This document shows, piece by piece, positions 27,007-34,929 of a DNA stretch of 64,000 nucleotides. Below the pieces are notes generated by a model. The model had not been told where the DNA came from. It ran no database searches and saw only the letters and a list, made by a program, of their open reading frames with translations. Source of the DNA: Serinicoccus chungangensis (GTDB lineage: Bacteria > Actinomycetota > Actinomycetes > Actinomycetales > Dermatophilaceae); the NCBI RefSeq assembly GCF_006337125.1, contig NZ_CP040887.1, positions 2,914,001-2,978,000 on the forward strand, read 5' to 3'. The position numbers were made by a program, and so were the translations under genes. Each line of letters starts with the position of its first letter. Positions within the stretch are counted from its first letter, which is position 1.

Positions 27007-27564
27007 TCAGTCGTCGTCCCCGCCGTCGTCGTCCCAGTCGTCATCGTCGTCGTGCGAGCTCCCATGACCCGAGTTGTCGTCATCGCACTCCTCCCACTCG
27101 TCGTCGTCCCAGCACATGACCGGCGAGGGCTGGACCGGGGCGGGCTGGACCAGGGCGGGGGCCGGCTGCACCGGCGCCTGCTGGGACTCCGCCTCCCGGG
27201 CGGCCTCCTCGCCCTCCTGCTGCGCCCTGGCCTCCTCGTCGGCCTTCCGCTCGGCCGCGGCCTTCTCCTCGGCGGCCTTCTTGTCGGCGGCCTTCTTGTC
27301 CTTCGCCTCCTGCTCCGCCGCGGCCCGCGCCTCGGCGAAGCCCTCGGACAACCGGCCCGTCCCCTCCTGGACCGCACCCAGCAGCTGCCCACCGGTCACG
27401 CCCTGGACACCGGGGGAGCTCGGCGGCAGAGCCTCCCCCGGTTCGAGGGCTCCCGCGACGACGATGCCCTCGGTCTCCTGCGCGTCCGCCGCAGCATCGA
27501 TCCACAGCCACCCACCGGTGAGACCGATGAGCACCAGGGCGAGTACGGAGGCCACCATCTTCAT
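27007..27564 (-). CDS. Exported or anchored protein with Ala/Lys/Glu coiled coil and Asp-rich C-terminus
   Basis: I do not recognise a family. The 185-residue product starts with a hydrophobic signal or anchor (MKMVASVLALVLIGLTGGWL) and has a polar segment to about 80. A highly charged Ala/Lys/Glu/Arg helix (about 80-125, likely coiled coil) and a Pro/Gln/Val linker follow. The last 35 residues contain CWDDDEWEECDDDNSG and further runs of Asp, a possible divalent-cation-binding tail. Two Cys flank the first acidic block. ATG 27564 is used; GTG 27570 is an alternative. A repeat at 27599-27625 matches one in front of the glycosyltransferase operon, suggesting shared control by the adjacent two-component system. 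Confidence 0.7.
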   Translation of the reverse strand: MKMVASVLALVLIGLTGGWLWIDAAADAQETEGIVVAGALEPGEALPPSSPGVQGVTGGQLLGAVQEGTGRLSEGFAEARAAAEQEAKDKKAADKKAAEEKAAAERKADEEARAQQEGEEAAREAESQQAPVQPAPALVQPAPVQPSPVMCWDDDEWEECDDDNSGHGSSHDDDDDWDDDGGDDD

Positions 27565-27598
27565 GCCCACCAGTGTGCCCGCCCCGGAGGAGATGCGG

Positions 27599-27625
27599 GT
27601 GAGAAGTTCATGAGAAGGCTCTCAC
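27599..27625. promoter_or_regulatory. Candidate response-regulator site A
   Basis: Two adjacent 11-mers, TGAGAAGTTCA (27600-27610) and TGAGAAGGCTC (27611-27621), form a direct repeat with the 11-bp spacing typical of OmpR-type regulators. The second, with the following TCA, also forms an inverted TGAGA-N4-TCTCA. It lies 35 bp upstream of the Asp-rich protein start. Site B at 36327-36351 matches it at 21 of 25 positions. Confidence 0.55.
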
Positions 27626-27637
27626 CCGGGCGCCGGG

Positions 27638-30577
27638 TCACGCGGACCAGCGCGGATCGGCATCCCACTGCTGATCGGCCCACGCGAGCACGACCTCCCG
27701 CCAGCGGGGTCGGAGGCAGTAGACGGCGGCCAACCGCGCCACGGTCGCCCTGCGCGCCAGCTCGAGCCGGCGTCCGGGCACGCCGGACTCCCGCGCGACC
27801 TCCTCCACCGCCTCCTCCACCCGCTCGGCAGCGGTCACCGACCACATCCCCTGGGCGCGACGCAGTCCCGCGTGGACGGCGAGGTTGGCGAGGTCGAGGG
27901 CGGGTTCGGCACGGCATACCGTGTCCAGGTCGACGACCCCCACCCGCTCGCCGTCCCACAGCAGCTGGCCGTCGTGCAGGTCCCGGTGGGCCACCGTCAG
28001 GTCGAGGCGCGGCGACCGGTCCAGCTCCTGCGCGGTCCGGGCCAAGCGCTCGGGCCAGGGGGTCCCGGCGAGCAGGTCGAGCGCCCCCACCCGCTCCGCC
28101 CACGTCCGCAGCACCTGCGCCTCGTGCGCGGGGGTGTGCGCCGTCAGCCCGACCGTCGGCAGCTGCTGCCACCGCTCCCACCCGGCGGTCCACGCGGCCC
28201 AGACGTCCGGCCAGCTCCCGTCGGACGCGAGCCGCTGCACGGGTATGCCGTGCAGCGTCGTCGTGAGGACCGCCCCGTCGGTGCTGTCGAGGACGTCGGC
28301 GGCCGCGAAGCCGGCTGCGCGCGCCACGGCAGCACCGCGCACCGACGCCTCGACCAGCCCCTCGGCCCGTCCCGGTCGCACGACCTTGAGGTAGCCGTCC
28401 GCCCGGTGGACGACCGCCCGCCTGCCCGCACGGTGCACCAGCAGGCTGCCGGTGCGGGCCTCCGCGGCGAGCGCAGGCAGCCGCGGGTCCTCCCCGTGCG
28501 GGAGGAGGGTCACCTCGCCCCCGGTACCGAGGGTGCCGGCGCGCAGCCGGCCGCGCTCGTCGAGACCCTCGACGGCCACCCGGGCCCGACCGTCGCGGAC
28601 CCCTGCCGGCCAGGCCCGCCCGATGGTGACGGTGACCCGTGCCCCACCGGGGCCGTCGACCTCGGTGTGCGACTGGATCTCACGAGGCACCCGCCACGCC
28701 GGGCGAGAGGTGGTCGGGCCGGCCGACCCGCCGGGGTCAGGCGACGTGCCGTTGCCCGGTGACGAGCCGTTGTCCGGTGACGTGCCGGGGGGACCGGCCG
28801 GGTCCGGGTGGCGGGCCAGGGCACCGCCGGGGTCGCTCCGACCGATCCACCGGCCTCCCGGGAGCAGCGTCCCCGTGACGTGGTCGAGTGCCAGCTGCCC
28901 CACGTCCCGGGTCTGCTCCCGCCAGCCCGGTGCCTGCGAGCGCCAGGGCTCCGTCACCCGCGCGAGCAGGGCGGCGGACACCCAGGCGCCGGAGAGCGGG
29001 GCCCACCCGTAGCCGTCGACGAACGCCTCCCACGCGGGCGCGCCGTCACCCTGGACGGGGTCGGCCGCGCCCCCGCTCTCGTGGCGCCTCCGCACCTCGT
29101 GCAGGATCTGCGCGGCACGCACGGAGGCGAGGTCCAGCTCGACGGGCCCCAGGCACGCCCGGTCCAGGTCGGTCAGCCGCACCACCCCGTCGTCGCCGAG
29201 CAGGAACTGGTCCAGCGACAGGTCACCGTGGAGCAGCACCCGAACAGACCCCTCGGCACCCACCCGGTGGCCGGTCGTCGTCGGGTCTCCATCCGGGCCC
29301 CGCTCCGGCAGCCCGGCGAGGGCGAGCCGTGCCGGGTGCGCCACCTCCGGGGCGACGGCGTGCAGCAGCGTCAGCGAGCGGCGGGCGGCCGCCAGCAGGT
29401 CCTCCCAGCCACGCTCCGGCAGCTCCAGCGACTCCAGCAGCTCCGGCGGCACCGGCGCGCCGGCGGACGGTGCCGTCGAGCCCGTCGTCGTCGCGGTCGG
29501 ACCCGGCAGCGACGCCCGGTGCAGCCTCGCGGCCAGCGCCCCGGCCGCCCGCGCGGACGCGACGTCCGCCTGCGCGAGGTCGGTCCCCTCGACCCATGGC
29601 CACACGCTCACCCGCCTCGACACCCGCACACGGCCCTCGACGGCGCCTGGGTCGACCTGACCCTCGGCGGGGTCGACCTGCCCCTCGACGACACCCGGGT
29701 CCACCTGACCCGCGGCGGAGTCGACCTGCCCCTCGACGACACCCGGGTCCACCTGACCTGCTGGGCCGCCCTGATGCCGGTCGAGCGGCGCCACGACGGG
29801 CAGCTCCTGCGCGGCGAGTGCTCGGGCGACCGCGGACATCCGCCGGGCGTGCGGCTGCGCGGTGACGCGCACGACCTGGCTGCCGCTGCGCACGACGAGC
29901 CTGCGCAGCGGGTTGTACCGCAGCAGGACCAGGTCGGGTGCCGCGAGGTCGAGTCCGCTGCGGCGCAGCGGGCTGCCCAGCTCCGGGTCGGTGGCGATGC
30001 CGCCCCAGACGAGCTCGGCGTCCCACTGCGGCAGCGGCAGCGAGCCGATGAGGGCGCCGTGCCCGTAGCGCTCGGCCCGGGCCCGCGCCTTGGCCGCCTT
30101 GGGCCGAGCCGGCCCGATGAGGGCCTGCACCCAGCCGACGACCCGGCCGTCAGGACCCAGGAGAGCCGCGGTATGGCTCACTCCTGGCTTGGGACGGACC
30201 CGCGTCGCCCGCACGGATGTGCGCAGCAGCCCGCTGAGCCGCTCCGGGTCGAGCAGCAGCTCCAGCACGGGGTCCGGGGTGCGCCGGTCGTCCTCCCTGG
30301 TCCTCGCGTCCACCGTCGTCCCTGCGTCCTCTCTGGTCCCCGCGTCCTCCGTGATCCTTGCGGCCACCCCCGCCGCACCCCGGGGGAGGTCCTCGCCACG
30401 TCCCGCCGCACCGTGCGGGACCATCCCGCCAGGTCCCGCGGCACCGTGCGGGACCTCCTCGCCACGTCCCGCCGCACCGTGCGGGACCATCTCGTCACAC
30501 CCCACCGACCCGCGCGCGACGGCTCCGCCCCGCGCTCCCGTTTCGGGCCCGTCGCCGTGCAGGCTGCGCTCATCCAT
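27638..30577 (-). CDS. Double kinase-like (APH-fold) protein, last gene of the glycosyltransferase/ABC operon
   Basis: A 979-residue protein with two sets of aminoglycoside phosphotransferase-type catalytic motifs. Set 1 is LLHGDLSLDQFLLGDDG with TDLDRACLG (about 440-480). Set 2 is AHRDLHDGQLLWDGERVGVV with DLDTV (about 855-885). Both keep the catalytic HxD, the Asn/Gln position and the metal-binding DLD, so both could be active. The N-terminal about 105 residues are low-complexity, including 11-residue repeats of VPHGAAGRGEE type, and a 16-residue repeat (GQVDPGVVEGQVDxAA) lies near 270-315. The start overlaps the ABC gene by 8 bp. The acceptor is unknown; a sugar or glycolipid intermediate of this operon is a reasonable guess. 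Confidence 0.75.
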   Translation of the reverse strand: MDERSLHGDGPETGARGGAVARGSVGCDEMVPHGAAGRGEEVPHGAAGPGGMVPHGAAGRGEDLPRGAAGVAARITEDAGTREDAGTTVDARTREDDRRTPDPVLELLLDPERLSGLLRTSVRATRVRPKPGVSHTAALLGPDGRVVGWVQALIGPARPKAAKARARAERYGHGALIGSLPLPQWDAELVWGGIATDPELGSPLRRSGLDLAAPDLVLLRYNPLRRLVVRSGSQVVRVTAQPHARRMSAVARALAAQELPVVAPLDRHQGGPAGQVDPGVVEGQVDSAAGQVDPGVVEGQVDPAEGQVDPGAVEGRVRVSRRVSVWPWVEGTDLAQADVASARAAGALAARLHRASLPGPTATTTGSTAPSAGAPVPPELLESLELPERGWEDLLAAARRSLTLLHAVAPEVAHPARLALAGLPERGPDGDPTTTGHRVGAEGSVRVLLHGDLSLDQFLLGDDGVVRLTDLDRACLGPVELDLASVRAAQILHEVRRRHESGGAADPVQGDGAPAWEAFVDGYGWAPLSGAWVSAALLARVTEPWRSQAPGWREQTRDVGQLALDHVTGTLLPGGRWIGRSDPGGALARHPDPAGPPGTSPDNGSSPGNGTSPDPGGSAGPTTSRPAWRVPREIQSHTEVDGPGGARVTVTIGRAWPAGVRDGRARVAVEGLDERGRLRAGTLGTGGEVTLLPHGEDPRLPALAAEARTGSLLVHRAGRRAVVHRADGYLKVVRPGRAEGLVEASVRGAAVARAAGFAAADVLDSTDGAVLTTTLHGIPVQRLASDGSWPDVWAAWTAGWERWQQLPTVGLTAHTPAHEAQVLRTWAERVGALDLLAGTPWPERLARTAQELDRSPRLDLTVAHRDLHDGQLLWDGERVGVVDLDTVCRAEPALDLANLAVHAGLRRAQGMWSVTAAERVEEAVEEVARESGVPGRRLELARRATVARLAAVYCLRPRWREVVLAWADQQWDADPRWSA
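29672..29767. repeat. 48-bp tandem repeat inside the double-kinase gene
   Basis: GTCGACCTGCCCCTCGACG and its continuation recur after exactly 48 bp, with a partial third copy to the left from about 29640. The repeat encodes 16-residue Gln-Val-Asp-Pro-rich units inserted in the first kinase-like half. Confidence 0.75.
30368..30487. repeat. 33-bp tandem repeat near the start of the double-kinase gene
   Basis: About 3.7 copies of a 33-bp unit containing GCACCGTGCGGGACC encode 11-residue VPHGAAG-rGEe units near residues 31-70. Copies differ by a few bases, as in an expanding minisatellite. Confidence 0.75.
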
Positions 30578-32348
30578 GGCTCTCCTCCAGCACCCCGTCG
30601 AGCGGCGCGTCCTCGGGCCTCCCGGTCCAGGTCACGCGCCCCTGCTCCAGCACGACGACCCGGTCGGCGCCGCGGGCGACGTCGAGGTCGTGGGTGATCA
30701 TCACGCTCGTGCGGCCGCGGCTCAGCTCCCTGATGGCCTCACCCACGAGCGTCACGTTGTCCGGGTCCAGCCCGGTGGTCGGCTCGTCGAGGAGCAGCAC
30801 CGGGGCGTCGCGCAGGAAGGCGCGGGCCAGGGAGATCCGCTGGCGCTGCCCGCCGGAGAGGCTGCTCCCCCGCTCGCTGACCTGCGTCTGCAGCCCGTCC
30901 GGGAACTCGTCGGTGAACTCCGTCACCCGGGCGAGCCGGGCCGCGCGCAGCACCTGGTGGTCGCTGGCCTCGGGCCGCCCCTGGCGGATGTTGTCCTCGA
31001 TCGTCCCGGTGAAGAGCACCGCGTCCTGCTGCACCAGCGCGACCTGGCCGCGGAGGTCCCGCAGGTCCAGCTCGCGCAGGTCCACGCCGTCCAGGTGCAC
31101 GCTGCCCGAGCCCGGGTCGAGCAGGCGCAGCAGCAGCGCGGCCACGGTCGACTTGCCCGAGCCGGACGGGCCGACGATCGCGACCCGCTCGCCCGGCTCG
31201 ATGCTCAGGTCCACCCCCCGCAGCACGGGCAGACCGGGCACGAACTCGAGGTGCACGTCCCGCAGCTCCACCGCGCCCCGGACGACCCCCAGCCGCACCG
31301 GGTCCGTCGGGGAGACGATGTCCGGCCGCTCGTCGAGGAGGTCGGCCACCCGCTCCCCAGAGGCGCTGGCGCGGGCGATGCGACCGGTGTACTTCGCCAG
31401 GTCGCGCAGCGGCTTCATCGACGTCTTGAGGTAGGTCAGGAAGATGACCATGTCCCCGGGGGTCATCGCGCCCTGCAGCACCCGCGCCCCACCCAGCACC
31501 AGCACGGCCGCGGTCGCGACGCCGACCAGCACGTCGGTGCGTCGCTCGAGGGCCGCGGCGAGCCGCCGCGCGACGACGCCGTCCTTGAGCGAGCGGTTGT
31601 TGGATCCCTGGAAGGTGCTCGAACGGTCGCGCTCCATCCCGTATGCCTGGACGTGCGTCATCCCGGTCAGCGTCTCCTGGGCGACGTTGGCCAGCTCGCC
31701 CTCGCTGCGCCGGGTCTTGCGCGAGGCGTGGGTGATCTTGCCCGTCGACATCCGGGAGAAGAGGACGAAGACGAGGATCGCGACGAGCACGATGAGCGCC
31801 AGCACCGGGTCCAGCCACGTCATCACCCCGAGCATCGCCACGAGGGTGAAGACGTTGACGACGAGCGGCATGCCGGCGGTGACCGCGACCTCCTGCAGCC
31901 GGCCCACGTCCGCCACCAGCCGCTGCACGACGTCACCGGAGCGCGCCCGGCCGTGGTAGCTGCGCGACAGGCCCTGGACGTGGTCGAAGACCGCCGCCCG
32001 CAGCCGCGTCGCGACCCGGCTCCCGCCCAGCGCGAACGCCACCGTCGCGCCGTAGTTGCACACCGCGCGCATCCCGATGATGGCGATGGTGCCGAGCCCG
32101 CAGGCGACGAGGAGCTGCACCGAGGCCTGGGGCCCCGGCTCGGCGAGGTTCGCGCCCAGGCTGCGGGTGAGGGCGTCGATGACGAGCTTGGTCGGCCAGG
32201 GCTCCAGCACCCGGAAGACGACCTCGAGCAGCAGCAGCACCCCGCCGCCGGCCAGCAGCGCGCGCTGCCCCTCCAGGTGCGGGACCACGAGCCCCAGGGT
32301 CCGCCGCAGCGGTGAGGCGGGCACGCTCGTCCCTGGGTCCGCAGCCAT
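30570..32348 (-). CDS. ABC exporter (fused membrane and ATPase domains)
   Basis: A 592-residue half-size type I ABC exporter. Six membrane helices span about 20-320. The nucleotide-binding domain has GPSGSGKST near 396, signature LSGGQRQR near 496, VLLLDEPTTGLD near 512 and the H-loop ITHD. It probably works as a homodimer, exporting a lipid-linked or amphipathic product. ATG 32348 overlaps the stop of the upstream GT4 gene by one base (TGATG), and the 3' end overlaps the double-kinase start. The substrate is inferred to be the product of the three adjacent glycosyltransferases. A longer frame starting at 33158 is shadow of the GT4 gene. Confidence 0.88.
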   Translation of the reverse strand: MAADPGTSVPASPLRRTLGLVVPHLEGQRALLAGGGVLLLLEVVFRVLEPWPTKLVIDALTRSLGANLAEPGPQASVQLLVACGLGTIAIIGMRAVCNYGATVAFALGGSRVATRLRAAVFDHVQGLSRSYHGRARSGDVVQRLVADVGRLQEVAVTAGMPLVVNVFTLVAMLGVMTWLDPVLALIVLVAILVFVLFSRMSTGKITHASRKTRRSEGELANVAQETLTGMTHVQAYGMERDRSSTFQGSNNRSLKDGVVARRLAAALERRTDVLVGVATAAVLVLGGARVLQGAMTPGDMVIFLTYLKTSMKPLRDLAKYTGRIARASASGERVADLLDERPDIVSPTDPVRLGVVRGAVELRDVHLEFVPGLPVLRGVDLSIEPGERVAIVGPSGSGKSTVAALLLRLLDPGSGSVHLDGVDLRELDLRDLRGQVALVQQDAVLFTGTIEDNIRQGRPEASDHQVLRAARLARVTEFTDEFPDGLQTQVSERGSSLSGGQRQRISLARAFLRDAPVLLLDEPTTGLDPDNVTLVGEAIRELSRGRTSVMITHDLDVARGADRVVVLEQGRVTWTGRPEDAPLDGVLEESHG

Positions 32349-33691
32349 CAGCGCCCCCCGGCCGCCGGGGCCGCGGACGAGGCGGCCCCGGTCGGGACAG
32401 TCCCGGTCGAGACGGGCTCGGTCGAGACAGCCGCGGAGGTATGCCCGGACGCCGGGCGCGTGGTCGACGTCACCGGCGCGAGCGTGGCGTCGAGGACGTG
32501 CTCCCACGAGTGCTCGCGCTCCATGAGCCGGCGCGCGGCGGCTCCCATCCGGCGGGCGGCGGCCGGGTCGGCGACGAGCGCGTCGACGGCGGCCGCCAGC
32601 GCGGCCGGGTCCGACGGAGGCACGAGCAGACCGGTGACGCCGTCCTGCACCACGGCCGGGATCTGGCCGATCCGGGAGGCGACCACGGGGAGGGCGGCGG
32701 CGCCGTACTCGTAGACCTTGAGCGGGGAGAAGTAGTGGTCGTCGCTGGCCGGGTAGGGCGCGACGGCGACGAGGGCGCCCTCGAGCGCGGCCGGCACGTC
32801 CTCGGGCGCGAGCGCACCGGTGAGCTCGACGGACAGCCCGTGCCGGGCGGCGGCCTGCTCGACCGCCTCCCGCTGCGGCCCGTCGCCGACGATCCGCAGC
32901 CGCCAGGCCTCTCCGGCGAGCGCTGCCGCCTCCAGGAGGTCCTCGACGCCGTGCCAGGGCTTGAGCGTCCCGACGAAGACGACGACCGGGTCGGTCTCCA
33001 GGTCGGGGGTGACGGCGCGGATCCGGCGGGTGTTGACCCCGTTGGGGACGACGACGACGCGGGCACCGCTCGTGGTCCCGGCCAGGTCGGCGACGCGCGC
33101 ACCGCCCGTGGCCCCGTCTCCGTCGGCGACGTCCGCACCGGTCCGCTCCCGCACCCACGCGGCGACCCGTTCGCTCACGCAGGCGACGACGTCGGCGGCA
33201 CCGACCTGGGCTCGCAGGGCGTCGACGCTGCTGGCCTCGTCGACGAGGACGCGGTGCCGCTGCTGCTCGTCGATGAGCGGGGCGTTGACCTCGAGGATCG
33301 TCCGGACCCGGGCACCGAGACCCCGCCTCGCGAGGTGCAGCACGCCGGAGAAGAGCGAGTAGCGCTCGTAGACGACGTCCGGGGCGGCGGCCACCACCCG
33401 AGCGCCGATCTCCGCCGCGGCCTGCCGCTGGGCCACCTCTCGCCGGGCGGCGGCACCGGGGTCGGCGGCACCGGTGCTCGACCCGGTGCGGCCGACCGGC
33501 ACGTGGTGGACGACGAGGTCGGCGAGGTCGGCCGGGACGTGGTCGGCGTCGCCGAGGCGGACGGCATACACCTCCACCTCGGCGCCCCGCCGGCGCCAGG
33601 CGCGCACGATCTCCTGGATGTGGACGCTGGCCCCCTTGGTGCCGAAGACGGGGATGCCGGGGTCGGCGCAGACGTAGGCGACGCGGGTCAT
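32348..33691 (-). CDS. GT4 glycosyltransferase (first of two in the operon)
   Basis: A 447-residue GT-B fold glycosyltransferase. The N-terminal domain opens with MTRVAYVCADPGIPVFGTKGA. The C-terminal nucleotide-sugar domain has VVVPNGVNTRRIR, VVFVGTLKPWHGVEDLLEA and SPLKVYEYGAAALPVVAS, the GT4 EX7E-like region, in which the first acidic position is taken by SPLK. The last about 35 residues are a Thr/Ser/Ala tail. The ATG overlaps the stop of the neighbouring GT4 (ATGA at 33688-33691). The sugar donor and acceptor are unknown. It belongs to the five-gene operon 36256-27638. Confidence 0.85.
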   Translation of the reverse strand: MTRVAYVCADPGIPVFGTKGASVHIQEIVRAWRRRGAEVEVYAVRLGDADHVPADLADLVVHHVPVGRTGSSTGAADPGAAARREVAQRQAAAEIGARVVAAAPDVVYERYSLFSGVLHLARRGLGARVRTILEVNAPLIDEQQRHRVLVDEASSVDALRAQVGAADVVACVSERVAAWVRERTGADVADGDGATGGARVADLAGTTSGARVVVVPNGVNTRRIRAVTPDLETDPVVVFVGTLKPWHGVEDLLEAAALAGEAWRLRIVGDGPQREAVEQAAARHGLSVELTGALAPEDVPAALEGALVAVAPYPASDDHYFSPLKVYEYGAAALPVVASRIGQIPAVVQDGVTGLLVPPSDPAALAAAVDALVADPAAARRMGAAARRLMEREHSWEHVLDATLAPVTSTTRPASGHTSAAVSTEPVSTGTVPTGAASSAAPAAGGR

Positions 33692-34929
33692 CGGGTGGCT
33701 CCTGCCGTCACGGCGGCGAGGCGTGCCGCCTGGGTGGTGGTGTCGTAGTCGCGCTCGACGAGCGCGCGGGCGGCCCGGGCGACCTCGACCCGCGGCCAGG
33801 AGGGGTCGGCGACCCGGCGCAACGCGTCGGCGACCCGACCGGCGAGGCCGGCGGGGTCGCTGGGCAGCAGGATCCCGGTGGCGGGGTCCGCGTCGTCACC
33901 CGGGCGGACGGCCTCGGGGATGCCGGTGACGTCGGTCGCCACGCACGGCACCCCGCTGGCCATCGCCTCGAGCAGCACGGTGGGCAGCCCGTCGGCGTTG
34001 CCGTCGGCGCCGACCACGCACGGCGCGACCAGGACGTCGGCCCGGTCCAGCTCGGCGACGAGCTCGCTCTGGCTGCGCGACCCCAGCAGGGTGACGGCGT
34101 CGTCGACCCCGGTGCGGCGGACCTGGGCCGCGAGCTCGTCGGCCCGCTCGCCCTCGCCGACGACCCGGACCTCGAGCGGCATCCCCTGCGAGCGCAGCGC
34201 GGCGACGGCGTCGACCAGGTGGTCGAAGCCCTTCTTCTCGACGATGCGCCCCACGGCCAGCACCCGGAGCGTGTCGCCGACCGGCCGCGGGTCGCGGTAG
34301 TCGAAGCGGCCCAGCTCCAGGCCGTTGCGCACGAGGGCGACCTTGTCGGCCAGCCCGGGGTCGACCTTCTCGACGAGGAAGCGCCGGTTGTAGTCGCTGA
34401 TGGCGATGACGGCGGACGCGCGGGCGAGCACCTCGCGCAGCACCACCCGGTCGACGTCCTCGTGGAAGAGGTCCTTGGCGTGCGTGGTGACGGTGAAGGG
34501 TATGCCGGTGAGCGCGCTCGCGATCGCGGTGCACCAGGACGCCATGCTGGCGAAGTGCACGTGCACCCGCGTGATGCCGTCGCGCCGCAGCCGCAGCGCG
34601 AGGTCGACGCCCTGCGCCACGTCGGAGGGGTCGAGACGGACCAGCAGCGGCATGAGCGCGCCGAGCCGGGCGCCGAAGTCGGGCAGCTCGGTCTGGGCCT
34701 GGGCGAAGACCTCCCACTCGGCGGACAGCTTGTGCGCCCGCGGCAGGTGGGTCACCGGCGCCTGCACCTGCGCGAGCTGGGGGTGGAAGCGCGAGTCGGT
34801 GGTCGGCCGCAGGGCGTAGATGGCCAGGTCGTCGCCGGCGGCCTCGCGGGCCAGGATCTCGGTGACGACGAAGGTCTCGGAGAAGCGCGGGTAGACCTTG
34901 AGGACGTAGGCGGTGCGGTCAGACGGCAA
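33688..34929 (-). CDS. GT4 glycosyltransferase (second of two in the operon)
   Basis: A 413-residue GT-B glycosyltransferase. The N-terminus AYVLKVYPRFSETFVVTEI resembles colanic-acid/exopolysaccharide GTs of the WcaL type. The C-terminal domain has RNGLELGRFDYRD, AVGRIVEKKGFDHLVDA and NADGLPTVLLEAMASGVPCV, a canonical GT4 EX7E box. A TTG at 34929, 11 bp inside the end of the upstream gene and with AGGAAGGA ahead, is the best start; no ATG or GTG fits. Overlaps on both sides show coupled translation. Specificity is unknown. Confidence 0.85.
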   Translation of the reverse strand: MPSDRTAYVLKVYPRFSETFVVTEILAREAAGDDLAIYALRPTTDSRFHPQLAQVQAPVTHLPRAHKLSAEWEVFAQAQTELPDFGARLGALMPLLVRLDPSDVAQGVDLALRLRRDGITRVHVHFASMASWCTAIASALTGIPFTVTTHAKDLFHEDVDRVVLREVLARASAVIAISDYNRRFLVEKVDPGLADKVALVRNGLELGRFDYRDPRPVGDTLRVLAVGRIVEKKGFDHLVDAVAALRSQGMPLEVRVVGEGERADELAAQVRRTGVDDAVTLLGSRSQSELVAELDRADVLVAPCVVGADGNADGLPTVLLEAMASGVPCVATDVTGIPEAVRPGDDADPATGILLPSDPAGLAGRVADALRRVADPSWPRVEVARAARALVERDYDTTTQAARLAAVTAGATR

